Counted from the stretch's first letter, positions 41,438 through 50,909 are shown. The stretch: DNA of 64,000 nucleotides from Solwaraspora sp. WMMA2056 (GCF_030345095.1 NZ_CP128360.1:682001-746000); one strand, 5' to 3'. Made by a program: numbers and translations. The notes: generated by a model not told the origin, from the letters alone.

Positions 41438-43678
41438 TCAGGCCCGGTCGGTGCCGGTGGAGACGAGTTGCGCCTCCCGTTCGGCGGCGAGCCGGACCCG
41501 CAGCTGCTCGCCCTCGATGTCCACGTTCGGCAGGATCCGGGCCAGCGGGCGGGGCAGTCGCCAGGCGGCGTTGCCGAGCAACGACATCACCGCCGGCACG
41601 ATCGTCATCCGTACGACGAACGCGTCGATCAGTACGCCGATCGCCAACGCGAAGCCCATCGACTTGATCACCGGGTCGTCGAGCAGGATGAACCCGCCGA
41701 ACACCGCCGTCATGATCAGCGCGGCGGCGGTGACCACCCGGGCCCCGTGGCCCATCCCGTTGATGGTGGCCTGGGTCGCGGTGTCGCCATGCACGAAGTC
41801 CTCCCGCATCCGGGAGACCAGGAACACCTCGTAGTCCATGGCGAGCCCGAACAGGATGCCGATCAGCAGGATCGGCAGGAAGCTGACCAGCGGCCCGGCG
41901 GTGTCCAGGCCGACCAGGCCGGACAGCCAACCCCACTGGAACACGGCGACCGTGATTCCGAACGCGGCACCGACGGTCAGCAGGAACCCGGCGGCGGCCT
42001 TCACCGGCACCAGGATCGACCGGAACACCAGCATCAGCAGCAGGATCGACAGGCCGACGACAAGCAGCAGGTAGACCGGCATCGCGTCGGAGAGCTTGTC
42101 GGACACGTCGATGCCGACGGCGGTCGCGCCGGTCAGGGCCACCTGGACCGCGCCGTCGTCGTCGGGCGACAATCCGAGTACGGCGATCTCCTCGCGGATC
42201 CGCTCGACGAGCTCCTCGGTCTCGGCGTCGGTGGGGCCGGCCGTCGGGATGACCGCCAGGATCACGGTCTGCCCGTCCTGGCTGGGCTGCGGCGGGGTGA
42301 CCGCCACGACGCCGTCCAGCCCCTGCACGGTGGTGGCGACCTGGCCGGCGGTGGCGGTGGCGGACTCGGCCGAGTCACCGGAGACCACCATCAGCAGTCG
42401 GCCGTTGAAGCCCGGCCCGAATCCTTCGGAGATCAGGTCGGAGGCGGTGCGTTCGGTGCTGCCGACCGGGGCGGTGCTGGCGTCCGGCAGCGCGATCCGC
42501 ATGTCGGCGGCGGGGATCGCCAGTGCGCCGAGCCCGGCCACGCCGAGCAGGATCACCGGGATCCGCAGCTTGATGATCAGCCGCGCCCAGCGGAATCCGA
42601 AGGTCTCGCTGTTCTCGGCGTGCTCGGTGTTCTCGGTCTTTTCGGTGTTTCCGGTCGGCTGGGCGGCCCGGAACCGGCGGGGCAGGACCCGGCGGCCGGC
42701 GTAGCCGAGCAGCGCCGGCTGCAGGGTGATGGCGACCAGGACGGCGACGCTGACCGTACCGGCGGCGGCCAGACCCATCACGGTGAGGAACGGGATGCCG
42801 ACGACGGCGAGGCCGGCGAGGGCGATGACGACGGTGGCCCCGGCGAACACGACCGCCGACCCGGCGGTGCCGACCGCCCGCGCCGCGGCCTCCTCCGGTT
42901 CCAGCCCGTCGAGCATGTTCTGCCGGTGCCGGGAGGTGATGAACAGCGAGTAGTCGATGCCGACGGCGAGGCCGAGCATCAGGGCCAGCACCGGGGCGGT
43001 GGAGGTGAGGCTGACGACGCCGCTCAGGGCGAAGAGTCCGGCCATCCCGGCGCCGACGCCGATCAGGGCGTTCAGCATGGTCATTCCGGCGGCGACCAGC
43101 GACCCGAAGGTGACGATCAGGACCACCAGGGCGATCGCCACACCGATCGCCTCCTGCGATCCGACGTGCGGCTCGGTGTTGAGCACCTCTCCACCGGTGG
43201 CGACCTGGTACCCGGCGTCGCGGGCCGGTTCACCGACGGCCTCGTACGCGTCCCGCTGCTCGGTGGTGACCTCGTCGACCGGGTCGGCGAACTGCACGTT
43301 GATCAGCGCGTACCGGCCGTCCGGGGAGACCGTGCCGGTCTGGAAGGGACTGAGTGCGCCGACCACGCCGGGCAGTTCGTTGGCCTCGGCCACAACGGAC
43401 AGTACGGCCGTCTGGCCGTCCTCGGTGGTCAGCTGCTGGCCTTCGGGGGCGACGACGATGATCGTCCCGCCGGCGCCGCTGGCTTCCGGGAACTGCTCCT
43501 GCAGCTGGTCCAGCGCCGCCTGGGACTCGGTGCCGGGGATGCTGAAGTTGCTGGCGGTCGGCCCACGGAAGGCGAGCGCGGCCGCGCCGAGCGCCACCAG
43601 GGCGATCAGCCAGACGGCGACGACCAGGTGGCGTCTGCGGAAGGCGGTCCGGCCGAGCCGGTAGAGCAGGGTGGCCAT
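41438..43678 (-). CDS. MMPL-family RND transporter
   Basis: This 746-aa exporter has two homologous halves of six membrane helices and the MMPL signatures GLAVGIDYSLFITSRHRQ and LFGLAMDYEVFLVSRMRED, including the Asp-Tyr pair used for proton coupling. A large extracytoplasmic loop follows helix 1 in each half, and a short charged linker with NTEKTENTEHAENSET repeats separates the halves. Substrates of such actinobacterial pumps are lipids or drugs. It lies 53 bases after a TetR gene on the same strand and is presumably controlled by it. Start ATG 43678 has AGAGGA upstream. Confidence 0.93.
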   Translation of the reverse strand: MATLLYRLGRTAFRRRHLVVAVWLIALVALGAAALAFRGPTASNFSIPGTESQAALDQLQEQFPEASGAGGTIIVVAPEGQQLTTEDGQTAVLSVVAEANELPGVVGALSPFQTGTVSPDGRYALINVQFADPVDEVTTEQRDAYEAVGEPARDAGYQVATGGEVLNTEPHVGSQEAIGVAIALVVLIVTFGSLVAAGMTMLNALIGVGAGMAGLFALSGVVSLTSTAPVLALMLGLAVGIDYSLFITSRHRQNMLDGLEPEEAAARAVGTAGSAVVFAGATVVIALAGLAVVGIPFLTVMGLAAAGTVSVAVLVAITLQPALLGYAGRRVLPRRFRAAQPTGNTEKTENTEHAENSETFGFRWARLIIKLRIPVILLGVAGLGALAIPAADMRIALPDASTAPVGSTERTASDLISEGFGPGFNGRLLMVVSGDSAESATATAGQVATTVQGLDGVVAVTPPQPSQDGQTVILAVIPTAGPTDAETEELVERIREEIAVLGLSPDDDGAVQVALTGATAVGIDVSDKLSDAMPVYLLLVVGLSILLLMLVFRSILVPVKAAAGFLLTVGAAFGITVAVFQWGWLSGLVGLDTAGPLVSFLPILLIGILFGLAMDYEVFLVSRMREDFVHGDTATQATINGMGHGARVVTAAALIMTAVFGGFILLDDPVIKSMGFALAIGVLIDAFVVRMTIVPAVMSLLGNAAWRLPRPLARILPNVDIEGEQLRVRLAAEREAQLVSTGTDRA

Positions 43679-43730
43679 GCGGCATCCTCTGAGGTGTCGG
43701 GCGTGGCGGATTGGTGTGTGTGGTGCTTGG

Positions 43731-44306
43731 TCAGTCCCGGGCGCGCGGCGGGTCGCCGAGGGTCCGGGCGATGACCTGGGTCAGCAGGGGACGGAGTGCG
43801 TCGTCGGTGAGGTCGAGATGTTCGGCGCTGGCGGCGGAGGCCCCGGCCAGGACGACCAGGGCCGCGAACATCTCCGCCGGGTCGTCGCGGTCGCCGGCCA
43901 ACGCGCAGTGCAGCCGGCCGATCATCTGCTCCAGGTCGCAGAAGGCCGGCTGGTGCAGCAGCTGCGGGATCTCGGCGTAGAGCACCGCGATCTGTCGCCG
44001 GAAGCGCAGGCAGAGTTCGATGAAACCGTCGATCGCCGTACGGTGGGCGGCCTCGTCGTCGAGGTCGGCCAGTCGCCGGTCGAGGTCGGCGAGGCTGTCG
44101 ACGGCCGGTTTCATCAGGGCGGCGAGGATCGCGTCCTTGCTGTCGAAGTGGTAGAGCAGCGAGGCCTTCGCGCAGCCGACCTCGGCGGCGATGTCCTGCA
44201 GCGAGGTGCCTCGGAAGCCGACCTCGGCGAACCGCCGGGCCGCCACGGCGAGGATCTGCTCGCGCAGCTCGGCCCGGCCTGCGCCGCTGCGGACGGCCTG
44301 TGTCAC
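43731..44306 (-). CDS. TetR-family regulator of the MMPL exporter
   Basis: This 191-aa protein has an N-terminal TetR helix-turn-helix ([46 protein letters not shown], split over three helices) and a helical ligand domain. GTG 44306 is chosen because GGAGG lies 8 bases upstream; the longer frame to 44438 would run through the operator. A perfect 16-base palindrome sits 66 bases upstream. Order and spacing indicate autoregulation and control of the MMPL gene. Confidence 0.9.
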   Translation of the reverse strand: MTQAVRSGAGRAELREQILAVAARRFAEVGFRGTSLQDIAAEVGCAKASLLYHFDSKDAILAALMKPAVDSLADLDRRLADLDDEAAHRTAIDGFIELCLRFRRQIAVLYAEIPQLLHQPAFCDLEQMIGRLHCALAGDRDDPAEMFAALVVLAGASAASAEHLDLTDDALRPLLTQVIARTLGDPPRARD

Positions 44307-44371
44307 CTGACCTACCTCCTTCCCGCTGCCCACCCGTCGCGACCAAGGATGCCGGAGCCACCCCGGAACTC

Positions 44372-44387
44372 CTGACCGATCGGTCAG
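44372..44387. promoter_or_regulatory. TetR operator palindrome
   Basis: CTGACCGATCGGTCAG is a perfect 16-base palindrome with the TGACC/GGTCA half-sites common for TetR-type repressors, upstream of the TetR-MMPL operon. Confidence 0.75.
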
Positions 44388-44527
44388 AACGTGAAGTAAC
44401 TCACAGCAACGCCCCTGCTCAACCGCGATCTCCACCAACTGATCTCAACCGAAGCGGATGGAAGCCGGACGAGAACTCGATGAGAGTTCGTTAAGAGTCA
44501 CTGGAACAGGGCTGTCACCATGTCGGC

Positions 44528-44686
44528 ATGGAGTTCTTTTCCGGCCAGGGCTTCTTCTTTCTGATCCTGACTCTTGTCGGGTACGGCCTCGGCGCGCTGG
44601 TCCTCTACTGGATCATCCGGCTCGCCGTCCGGCACGGGATCGCCGACGCCGACGAACGACGCGGCGGCCACGATGGCCTCCGCTGA
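44528..44686 (+). CDS. 52-aa single-pass membrane protein
   Basis: ATG 44528 opens a 52-aa frame: FFSGQGFFFLILTLVGYG followed by LGALVLYWIIRLAVRHG, i.e. one long hydrophobic helix and a basic, then acidic, cytosolic tail. It overlaps the next gene by 14 bases in another frame, suggesting coupled expression. No strong ribosome site is visible. Function is unknown; small membrane proteins of this kind can be regulators or complex subunits. Confidence 0.55.
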   Translation: MEFFSGQGFFFLILTLVGYGLGALVLYWIIRLAVRHGIADADERRGGHDGLR

Positions 44687-45002
44687 GCACCCCGCAGGAC
44701 CGGTGGAAAACCAGCTGCGGTCCGACGAGGACCTGTCGGACAATCGCCCGGTGAACGTCGACCTGCCGGACTGGATGCGCAATCCGCCGCCGCGTGCCGT
44801 CACCTGGCGTGACCGGGTCGGCGCCGGCGTGACGCGCCTGCCGGGGGCCGCCGCGCTGCGTCGATTCCGCTGGCGGTGGGAGCAGCGCGACCCGCTGCAC
44901 CGGCGGTTCCCCCGGCTGACCGCCAGCCTGGCCGTACCGCTGGCCTTCGTCGCGATCATGGCGCTGATCTCGCTCGCCTACTGGCTCTACCTCAGCGCCT
45001 GA
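44673..45002 (+). CDS. Hypothetical C-terminal-anchored membrane protein
   Basis: This 109-aa protein has a hydrophilic N-terminal ~75 residues rich in charged groups (NVDLPDWMRNPPPRAVTWRDRVG) and one C-terminal membrane helix (LAVPLAFVAIMALISLAYWLYL). Start ATG 44673 lies inside the upstream 52-aa gene. It ends 40 bases before the convergent TetR gene; the intervening bases repeat part of its own 3' end (CTACCTCAGCGCCTGACC occurs twice). Family unknown. Confidence 0.55.
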   Translation: MASAEHPAGPVENQLRSDEDLSDNRPVNVDLPDWMRNPPPRAVTWRDRVGAGVTRLPGAAALRRFRWRWEQRDPLHRRFPRLTASLAVPLAFVAIMALISLAYWLYLSA

Positions 45003-45042
45003 CCGGCGGACCGGCGCTACCTCAGCGCCTGACCGACGCCGG

Positions 45043-45702
45043 TCAGGCGTCCGGCAGCAGCGCGTGCTTGAGCTGGCTGGCCAGCCAGTCCCGGAAGACC
45101 TGCTCGTCCCAGCCGCAGTGCAGCACCAGGCTGTCGTAGTGGGCCGGGTCGTTGAAGTGCCAGATGACATCGGTGGCCCGCTGCACGTCGACGCCGTCGC
45201 GTAACGGCCCCAGCTCGGCCAGCCGGGCGGCGACCGTACCGGCACCGATGCGCCGGTTGCGCAGCAACGTCTCCCACACCTCGCCCGCTTCCGGAGCATC
45301 ATCGGTGGCGCGGCGTACCGTCTCGAACATCCGGGCCGCGCGGCCGCCGATCAGCCGGCACACCTCCGCGTACGCGTCGAGCACCGCCGGCTGGGTCGTC
45401 GCCACCCGGACCGGCCGGTACCAGGGGCGGTCCGCGACGGCGACGGGCTCGTCGTCACCGGCGAGCGCCTCGTCGAGGACCTGCCGCAGCAGCGCCGGTT
45501 TGGAGCCGAACGCGGCGAAGACGGTCGGCCGGGCGACGCCGGCCACGGCGGCCACGTCCGCCAGCGAGGTCGCCGCGTAGCCGCGCTCGGTGAACAGGTC
45601 ACGGGCCGCCGCGACGACCGCCCGACGGGTACGCCGGGCGCTCTCCTCGCGCACCGCCGACCGGTAGCGGCGGGCGGGCCTGCTCTCCTTCGCCTCAGCC
45701 AT
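45043..45702 (-). CDS. TetR-family transcriptional regulator
   Basis: This 219-aa protein has a TetR DNA-binding domain after a basic leader (TRRAVVAAARDLFTERGYAATSLADVAAVAGVARPTVFAAFGSK, in three helices) and a C-terminal helical domain with several tryptophans (VIWHFNDPAHYDSLVLHCGWDEQVF). It is divergent from the lipoprotein operon, and nested inverted repeats lie in the gap, so it probably regulates itself and/or that operon. Ligand unknown. Confidence 0.88.
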   Translation of the reverse strand: MAEAKESRPARRYRSAVREESARRTRRAVVAAARDLFTERGYAATSLADVAAVAGVARPTVFAAFGSKPALLRQVLDEALAGDDEPVAVADRPWYRPVRVATTQPAVLDAYAEVCRLIGGRAARMFETVRRATDDAPEAGEVWETLLRNRRIGAGTVAARLAELGPLRDGVDVQRATDVIWHFNDPAHYDSLVLHCGWDEQVFRDWLASQLKHALLPDA

Positions 45703-45724
45703 AGCCAGCAGATACTACCAACGG

Positions 45725-45768
45725 ATTCACTAGACGATGTCTCTCGACAATACTGTTGTCTAATGAAT
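45725..45768. promoter_or_regulatory. Nested inverted repeats between TetR and lipoprotein operon
   Basis: ATTCACTAGAC (45725-45735) and GTCTAATGAAT (45758-45768) are inverted repeats matching at 10 of 11 positions. Inside lie GACGATGTC and the perfect GACAA-TACTG-TTGTC (45746-45760). These are probable TetR sites covering the divergent promoters; the region is notably AT-rich. Confidence 0.6.
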
Positions 45769-45855
45769 AGGATGCTAGACCAGCGACACCGCCGGGCCAC
45801 ACGCCACTGCGGGCACCCGACCCGACCTGACCTCGCCGCCGCCGGAGGCACCACG

Positions 45856-46854
45856 ATGGACACCGACCCGCCCGTCACCGCACGCCGGCACACCCGGCGA
45901 CACCACTGGCTCACCCGTCGACACCACTGGCCGCTGGCATTCGCGGCCGTACTGCTGATCCCCGCGACCGCCGCCTGCGGCGGTGCCGACCCGGCGACGC
46001 AGCCCGCCGACGGGCAACCGCCGGCAGCCGGCGCGGAGCCCGACGACGTACCGCCGATCGACGCCTGCACGCTGCTGGCCACCGACGAGATCACCCCGCT
46101 CATCGGCGACCACGACGACGGCGAACCGTCCAGCGGACCCGGCGGCAGCGCCTGCACCTGGGAAAACCCGGACACCTACCACTCGGTCACCGTGAGCATC
46201 GGCGACTGGGGCACCGCCGTCGGCGGCCAACTGCCCGAATCCCCGTACGGCGAGACCGAACCCGGCCCGGACGGCATCCGGTTCGCCGCCGGCGGCATCG
46301 CCGAGTTCGCCGTCGCGGACCGGGCCAGCGAAATCCAGATCACCTCCCGCGACCTCGACCGGGACACCGTGGTCGAGCTGATCGGGCTGATCCGCAGCCG
46401 GGTCGACACGCCGACCGGTCAGGCCGCCGGCGGATCCGGCCAGGGCGCCGACGGGTCCGGGGGCGACGGCACGGCCGCCGGCGCGTCGGCCGATGTCGAC
46501 CCCTGCGCGCTGCTGACCAAGCAGGAGGCGGAGCAGCTGGCGGGGACCGCCCTCGACGAGCCGCTACCGGTGCGGGAGACCTGCACGTTCACCGGGCCGA
46601 CCTCCGGCCCGCTCGCCCAGGTCGAGGTCTTCGTCGGCCCCGGAGCGAAGAAGATCCTCGACATCAACCGCGAGCTCGGGCACGAGTTCCGCGAGCTGCC
46701 CGGCATCGGCGACGAAGCGTACGCCGAGGACGACGCCGCCTACGTGCAGAAGTCCGGCCAGTGGGTGTGTCTGCGGCTGGTGCTGCTCAGCGACCCCGCC
46801 GAGCACCGTCAACGGCTGGAGGACGCCGCCCGCCTCATCGCCGGTCGGCTCTGA
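45856..46854 (+). CDS. DUF3558-type lipoprotein with two domains
   Basis: This 332-aa protein has a basic N-terminus, a hydrophobic segment and a lipobox ending in TAAC-GG (AVLLIPATAACGG), so it is likely a surface lipoprotein. It contains two copies of a DUF3558-like domain, each opening with DACTLLATDEI / DPCALLTKQEA and having later cysteines (CTWENP, CTFTGP). Start ATG 45856 has GGAGG upstream. It is the first gene of a likely three-gene operon and divergent from a TetR gene. Function unknown. Confidence 0.78.
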   Translation: MDTDPPVTARRHTRRHHWLTRRHHWPLAFAAVLLIPATAACGGADPATQPADGQPPAAGAEPDDVPPIDACTLLATDEITPLIGDHDDGEPSSGPGGSACTWENPDTYHSVTVSIGDWGTAVGGQLPESPYGETEPGPDGIRFAAGGIAEFAVADRASEIQITSRDLDRDTVVELIGLIRSRVDTPTGQAAGGSGQGADGSGGDGTAAGASADVDPCALLTKQEAEQLAGTALDEPLPVRETCTFTGPTSGPLAQVEVFVGPGAKKILDINRELGHEFRELPGIGDEAYAEDDAAYVQKSGQWVCLRLVLLSDPAEHRQRLEDAARLIAGRL

Positions 46855-46888
46855 CCTGCCGCCTTTCGCATAGAGAGTGGTGCCGGCC

Positions 46889-48352
46889 ATGCGGTTCCGC
46901 ATCGACGACCACCGGCGGGGGCTCATCGCCGTCGCCACCGTCACCCTGCTCGCCGTCACCGGGTGTGCGCGCGGTGGCCCGGCGGCCGATCCGGCCGGCG
47001 ACCCGGCGGCACCGGGCGGGTCGCCGGTGAGCGCGCAGGCGCAACAGCGGTACGGTGCCGCGCCGACGCCGCACCCCGACGTCACCTACCAGCCGGACGT
47101 GGTGATCGTCGGTGGCGGGGCGGACTCCATCCGCTCAGTTGCCGCCGACACCTTCACCTGGCGGATAGACCCGGCGGCGGCAAACGCCGACCAACTGGCC
47201 CCCGGCAAGATCATGTTCCTGACCGGACGGGCCGTCGGTCGGGTGATCGACGTACGGCCCGAAGGGGACGACCTGGCGGTCGCGATCGGCCCGGTGGACA
47301 TCACCGACGTGATCCGCGACGGCACCTTCACCAGCGCGGAGCCGGTCCCGTTGGCCGCCGCCCGGCCGGTGCCGGACGGGGCGGCAAGCTGGTCGCAGAC
47401 CTCCGACGACGGCGGTGGCACCGGCGGCGGTTCCGCTGTCGCTGGCGGCGACATCGGGCCGGTCGGCGGCGCTTCCACTGACGGCGGGCTGGTGGTGCCG
47501 GCGGCCAACCAGCGCCCTCAGCTGACTCCGCGGCCGATCTGCTGCGCCAACGGCGTCGGCGCGGAATTCACCTACAGCTCGGCCGGCGTCCGGCTGGTGG
47601 GCCTGGTCCTGCTCAAGATGACCGCGCCGACCGCCGCCTTCCACCTGGAGATCCGGGGTGCCAAGGTGATCCGGGCCGAGTTCGAGATCAACGGGGCGGC
47701 GGCGCTGCGGGTCGAGATCAACGCGACGACGTCGACCGGACAGAACATCGACCCGCGCATCCCGATCCCGGTCGACTTCAGCGTCCCGATCGGCGAGGTG
47801 CTCGGCGTACCGTTCGCGGCCACGGTGACCCAGGTCATCGGGGTGCACACGGCGTTCGGCGCCAAGGACGGCAACATCTCCGCCGCCGGCGAATGGTCGC
47901 TCAACCAGTCGATGTCCTTCGGCTACGCCAACGGCTCCTTCGGGGTCCGCGCGCCGACCTCGATCAGCGTCGACCAGAGCCTGATGGACTCGATCACCGG
48001 GATATCGGTCGGCGTCAACGGCATCTGGCTCGACTACCACGCCAAGTTCCACGTCGGGCTCGGCGCGCTCGGCTTCATCGCCGGGCTCTACTTCGAGTTG
48101 ACCCTCACCCTCGGAATGACCATCGGCTCCGCGCTCGGCGCGCCGCTCGTGGTGTGTCGCAGCGCCCAGCTCGGCCTCTGGGCGTCGTACGGTGTCGGCT
48201 ACACCATCCCGGCCGGCCTGGTCACGGTGATCAACACATTCCTGCAATTGTTCAACGCCAAGCCGATCCCCACGAAGGGCGGCGTCGGCGACACCAAGCT
48301 CCTCTACGACAAACCAGTCGTCTATCCGAACGTACCGATCTGCCGAAATTGA
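46889..48352 (+). CDS. Putative lipoprotein of unknown function
   Basis: This 487-aa protein has a lipobox-type signal (LIAVATVTLLAVTGC), a Gly/Pro/Ala-rich spacer and a large beta-rich domain. Hydrophobic segments near residues ~215 and ~390-440 (FIAGLYFELTLTLGMTIGSAL) may be membrane-associated. Two adjacent cysteines (PICCANG) lie in the middle. I recognise no family. It follows the DUF3558-like gene by about 35 bases and precedes a membrane protein gene by 12, suggesting one transcript. Confidence 0.65.
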   Translation: MRFRIDDHRRGLIAVATVTLLAVTGCARGGPAADPAGDPAAPGGSPVSAQAQQRYGAAPTPHPDVTYQPDVVIVGGGADSIRSVAADTFTWRIDPAAANADQLAPGKIMFLTGRAVGRVIDVRPEGDDLAVAIGPVDITDVIRDGTFTSAEPVPLAAARPVPDGAASWSQTSDDGGGTGGGSAVAGGDIGPVGGASTDGGLVVPAANQRPQLTPRPICCANGVGAEFTYSSAGVRLVGLVLLKMTAPTAAFHLEIRGAKVIRAEFEINGAAALRVEINATTSTGQNIDPRIPIPVDFSVPIGEVLGVPFAATVTQVIGVHTAFGAKDGNISAAGEWSLNQSMSFGYANGSFGVRAPTSISVDQSLMDSITGISVGVNGIWLDYHAKFHVGLGALGFIAGLYFELTLTLGMTIGSALGAPLVVCRSAQLGLWASYGVGYTIPAGLVTVINTFLQLFNAKPIPTKGGVGDTKLLYDKPVVYPNVPICRN

Positions 48353-48364
48353 TATCCTTGGGCG

Positions 48365-49165
48365 GTGTCGACCACCGTGGATCCACCGTCGCCGCGTACC
48401 GATCCGACCACGCCCCGGCAAAAGGCCAACTGGGTCGAACGCCTCATTCAGGCAGCGGCTCTGGCCGGGTCGATCGCCGGTGTCGCATCCTTCTTCACCG
48501 AGCATCCCACGGCTGGACTGCGGCTCATCGCGGGCAGCCTGCTCGTCGGCGGGGTCGCGCTCGCCTTCAGATGGCGTACGGCCGACAACCGTTCCCTCGG
48601 TTTCCACAGCGCGCTGGCGCTGGCGCTGCTCGGAGCCGGCAGCCTCGGGTGGTCGTTGCGGCCGGTCGCGGCGCCGGAGGCCAGCGCGCCGGCCCCGAAC
48701 CCGACTGTGAGCAGCTCCTCGGGTTCGTCGGGTCCGTCGCGAACCGCTGGCGGCCAGGCTCCCGCGCCGGGCGGCACGTCGGTGACGGTGCACCGGGCCG
48801 AAACCGTCATCCCGCTCTCCGCGACATCGGAGTTCGACCTCGACTCACTTGCTCCTGACTGGGACGTCACGGGCTATGACGAGACGGGCCGGGCCGATCT
48901 TCGGTTCAGCGTCATCGGCCTGCAGCCGATCAACCACGCCGAGCTACGGGAAGCTACAGGTGACGGCCCGGAGCTTTGCCAGCAGGCGACGGCGCAATAC
49001 CGACTGACGCTCGACGAGGACCTGCCCGAAACCCGGTACGCCTGCGCGATCACCAACGAAGACCGATTCGCCTCGGTGCGGTTCAACCGCGAAGACGTCC
49101 GGATCGGATACACCGTCTTCAGCTGGATCAACCTGACGATCACGGTCTACAACCGCGCCGCCTGA
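48365..49165 (+). CDS. Hypothetical two-helix membrane protein
   Basis: This 266-aa protein (GTG start) has an N-terminal pair of membrane helices (residues ~30-65 and ~78-98), a Ser/Gly/Pro linker, then an exported beta-rich domain of ~130 residues with two cysteines (LCQQ, YACAI) that could form a disulfide. It ends at a strong hairpin. No family recognised. Likely last gene of the lipoprotein operon starting at 45856. Confidence 0.62.
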   Translation: MSTTVDPPSPRTDPTTPRQKANWVERLIQAAALAGSIAGVASFFTEHPTAGLRLIAGSLLVGGVALAFRWRTADNRSLGFHSALALALLGAGSLGWSLRPVAAPEASAPAPNPTVSSSSGSSGPSRTAGGQAPAPGGTSVTVHRAETVIPLSATSEFDLDSLAPDWDVTGYDETGRADLRFSVIGLQPINHAELREATGDGPELCQQATAQYRLTLDEDLPETRYACAITNEDRFASVRFNREDVRIGYTVFSWINLTITVYNRAA

Positions 49166-49174
49166 CCACCGTCC

Positions 49175-49206
49175 GGGCCGGCTGGGCTGGACAGCCCGGC
49201 CGGCCC
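49175..49206. terminator. Bidirectional hairpin between convergent genes
   Basis: GGGCCGGCTGGGCT (49175-49188) pairs with AGCCCGGCCGGCCC (49193-49206) around a GGAC loop: 14 pairs with a single G-U or A-C position. It lies 9 bases after the stop of the upstream gene and about 15 from the convergent one. Confidence 0.75.
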
Positions 49207-49220
49207 GGCGGACCCGGCCG

Positions 49221-50036
49221 CTACTCGCAGGCGACCCCGTCGCCGTCGCGGTCCAGGTCGTAGACGTCCGGGCCGACGACCCGCACCGGCCCGCTGACGT
49301 ACGCCGGCCCGTTGCCACTGCCACCGGCGCAGTCGACGTCGGCGGCGATCGGCACACACGCGCCCGTGTAGCTGCTGTGGCACTGCTGGGTGACCTTCGT
49401 GCCGACCAGCACGACCTTGGTGACCGGCTGCTTGGTCACCTGCTCGCTGATCAGCCGCTTGCCGGTCTGCACGCCGTCGGTCAGGGTCACCTCGTAGGTC
49501 AGCGTCCGCACCCCGGCGACCCCGTTGGTCTTCACCTTGGTGGCGCCCTTCGCCAGGCTCGGGTCGTCGACCCGCTTTTCCTGGAACGGGATCTGCTCGG
49601 TCTCGGTGACCGTCCGGGTCTCCACCTTCGGGCGCGGTGGTGCCGGCGGCAGCGTGGGTGACGCCGAGGCGCTGGGCGTCGGTACGACGCTTGGCGACGC
49701 GCTGGCGCTGGGCGAGCTGGCTCCCGGCACCCCGGCGACGGAGCCGGACGATCCGGACCCGTTGTCCGTACGCCCGGTCAGCCCGGCAGCGTCGACCGTG
49801 TCGGTGTCCGACTGCTCGGGCGCGAACGCGCCGATCACCGCGAGCCCACCGCAGCAGAACAGGACGAAGGTCAGCAGTACGCCGCCGAGGATCCCGGCGA
49901 CCTTCCGGCCAGGGCTGAGGCCAGGGCCGGTCTGGCCGGGGCGCAGGCCGGGACCGGCGGCGGCCGGGCCGGGGGCCGGATACGGACTGTTCGAGTACGG
50001 GTTCTGCGGGTTCGGGTGCTGCGGCGCATTGGTCAC
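49221..50036 (-). CDS. G5-domain and excalibur-domain membrane protein
   Basis: This 271-aa protein has a Pro-rich cytosolic start, one membrane helix (AGILGGVLLTFVLFCCGGLAVIGAF), a Ser/Pro linker, then a G5 domain (ETRTVTETEQIPFQEKRVDDPSL, split over two strands; RTLTYEVTLTDGVQTGKRLI) and a C-terminal excalibur calcium-binding motif DLDRDGDGVACE. G5 domains bind cell-wall sugars, and excalibur motifs are EF-hand-like. It is likely anchored at the cell surface. GTG 50036 is preferred; an upstream ATG at 50099 would add 21 residues with little coding character. Confidence 0.85.
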   Translation of the reverse strand: MTNAPQHPNPQNPYSNSPYPAPGPAAAGPGLRPGQTGPGLSPGRKVAGILGGVLLTFVLFCCGGLAVIGAFAPEQSDTDTVDAAGLTGRTDNGSGSSGSVAGVPGASSPSASASPSVVPTPSASASPTLPPAPPRPKVETRTVTETEQIPFQEKRVDDPSLAKGATKVKTNGVAGVRTLTYEVTLTDGVQTGKRLISEQVTKQPVTKVVLVGTKVTQQCHSSYTGACVPIAADVDCAGGSGNGPAYVSGPVRVVGPDVYDLDRDGDGVACE

Positions 50037-50357
50037 CGCCGAAGTTTCCCGGCCGACATCGATATTGTGCAGTGGCCAAGGAGTGACACTTCGTGGCATC
50101 TACGTCGACAAACGTCTGACGATCATCCTGTGTCGGCTACCAAACTAATCAGTCCAGCTCGGACAAACCGACAACGACAGCAGCCGGTCGGCCGCCGCCG
50201 GTCGGACCGGCGGACCACCGGTGCCGGCCCGGCGCCACAAGCAGCACTGACACTCGGCCACAAGGGTAAATGGCAACTTCCCACCCGAACATTGACGTAC
50301 CTACATTGATGTGTGAAACTAGGAACTCCACATCGCTCCGACAGCAGGGATTACAAG
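50037..50357. other. Intergenic region at the GC drop
   Basis: This is about 320 bases between divergent genes. The first ~60 bases would hold the promoter of the G5 gene. GC content falls sharply after about 50250, and from there on the DNA differs from the rest of the chromosome. No gene or RNA is visible. It likely contains the left boundary of the acquired segment. Confidence 0.45.
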
Positions 50358-50909
50358 ATGGAGCACCGCCAAGGCATGCAACCCGAAATTTTCCGACACA
50401 TCGTCGCATCGGCAACCGCCTTCGTCATCTGCTCCTCAATTTCTCTAGCCGGGAAGCCCGCTCACGCCGATGCACCTAGCCCAAATTTGCACAATGACAA
50501 GATCCATGAGTTCGTAAGCCGAATCGAAGGACGCTGGGGAATAACTGTCAGTCCAGCCGATTACGAAGTCGCCACCATCGAAGGAATAACGGTAATCAGA
50601 CCTAAGGATGCACGTCTGCAGGCACAGGAGACCCAAGACAACAACGGGGATACTAAATTCCTGATGTCAACGACCGCAGACACTCCTCCTGCACCCGCGT
50701 CGGGTGGATCGATGGCAGATTCGCAGACAGACTGGCGTCAGCCGACCTGCTGGGCAAGGCTGGAAAATTTCTGGGCATGGATGGACATGTGTAGCCAATG
50801 GGGATTGATGACCTATGCGGGCGAGACCCGCCGAAATTATGCGTACAAGATGTATGCATCGTGCGGCATAACAGATATAGACAGATACCGCGAGCTCACC
50901 TCCTGCTAT

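Noticed and set aside
40709-43774. 1021-codon plus-strand frame opposite the MMPL gene
   Set aside because: The MMPL gene on the minus strand has all family motifs; the plus frame is repetitive Gly/Asp/Gln/Arg sequence typical of an antisense shadow.
50313-50357. Upstream GTG start for the interrupted secreted-protein gene
   Set aside because: The extra 15 residues are hydrophilic and would displace the signal peptide; ATG 50358 places it properly.
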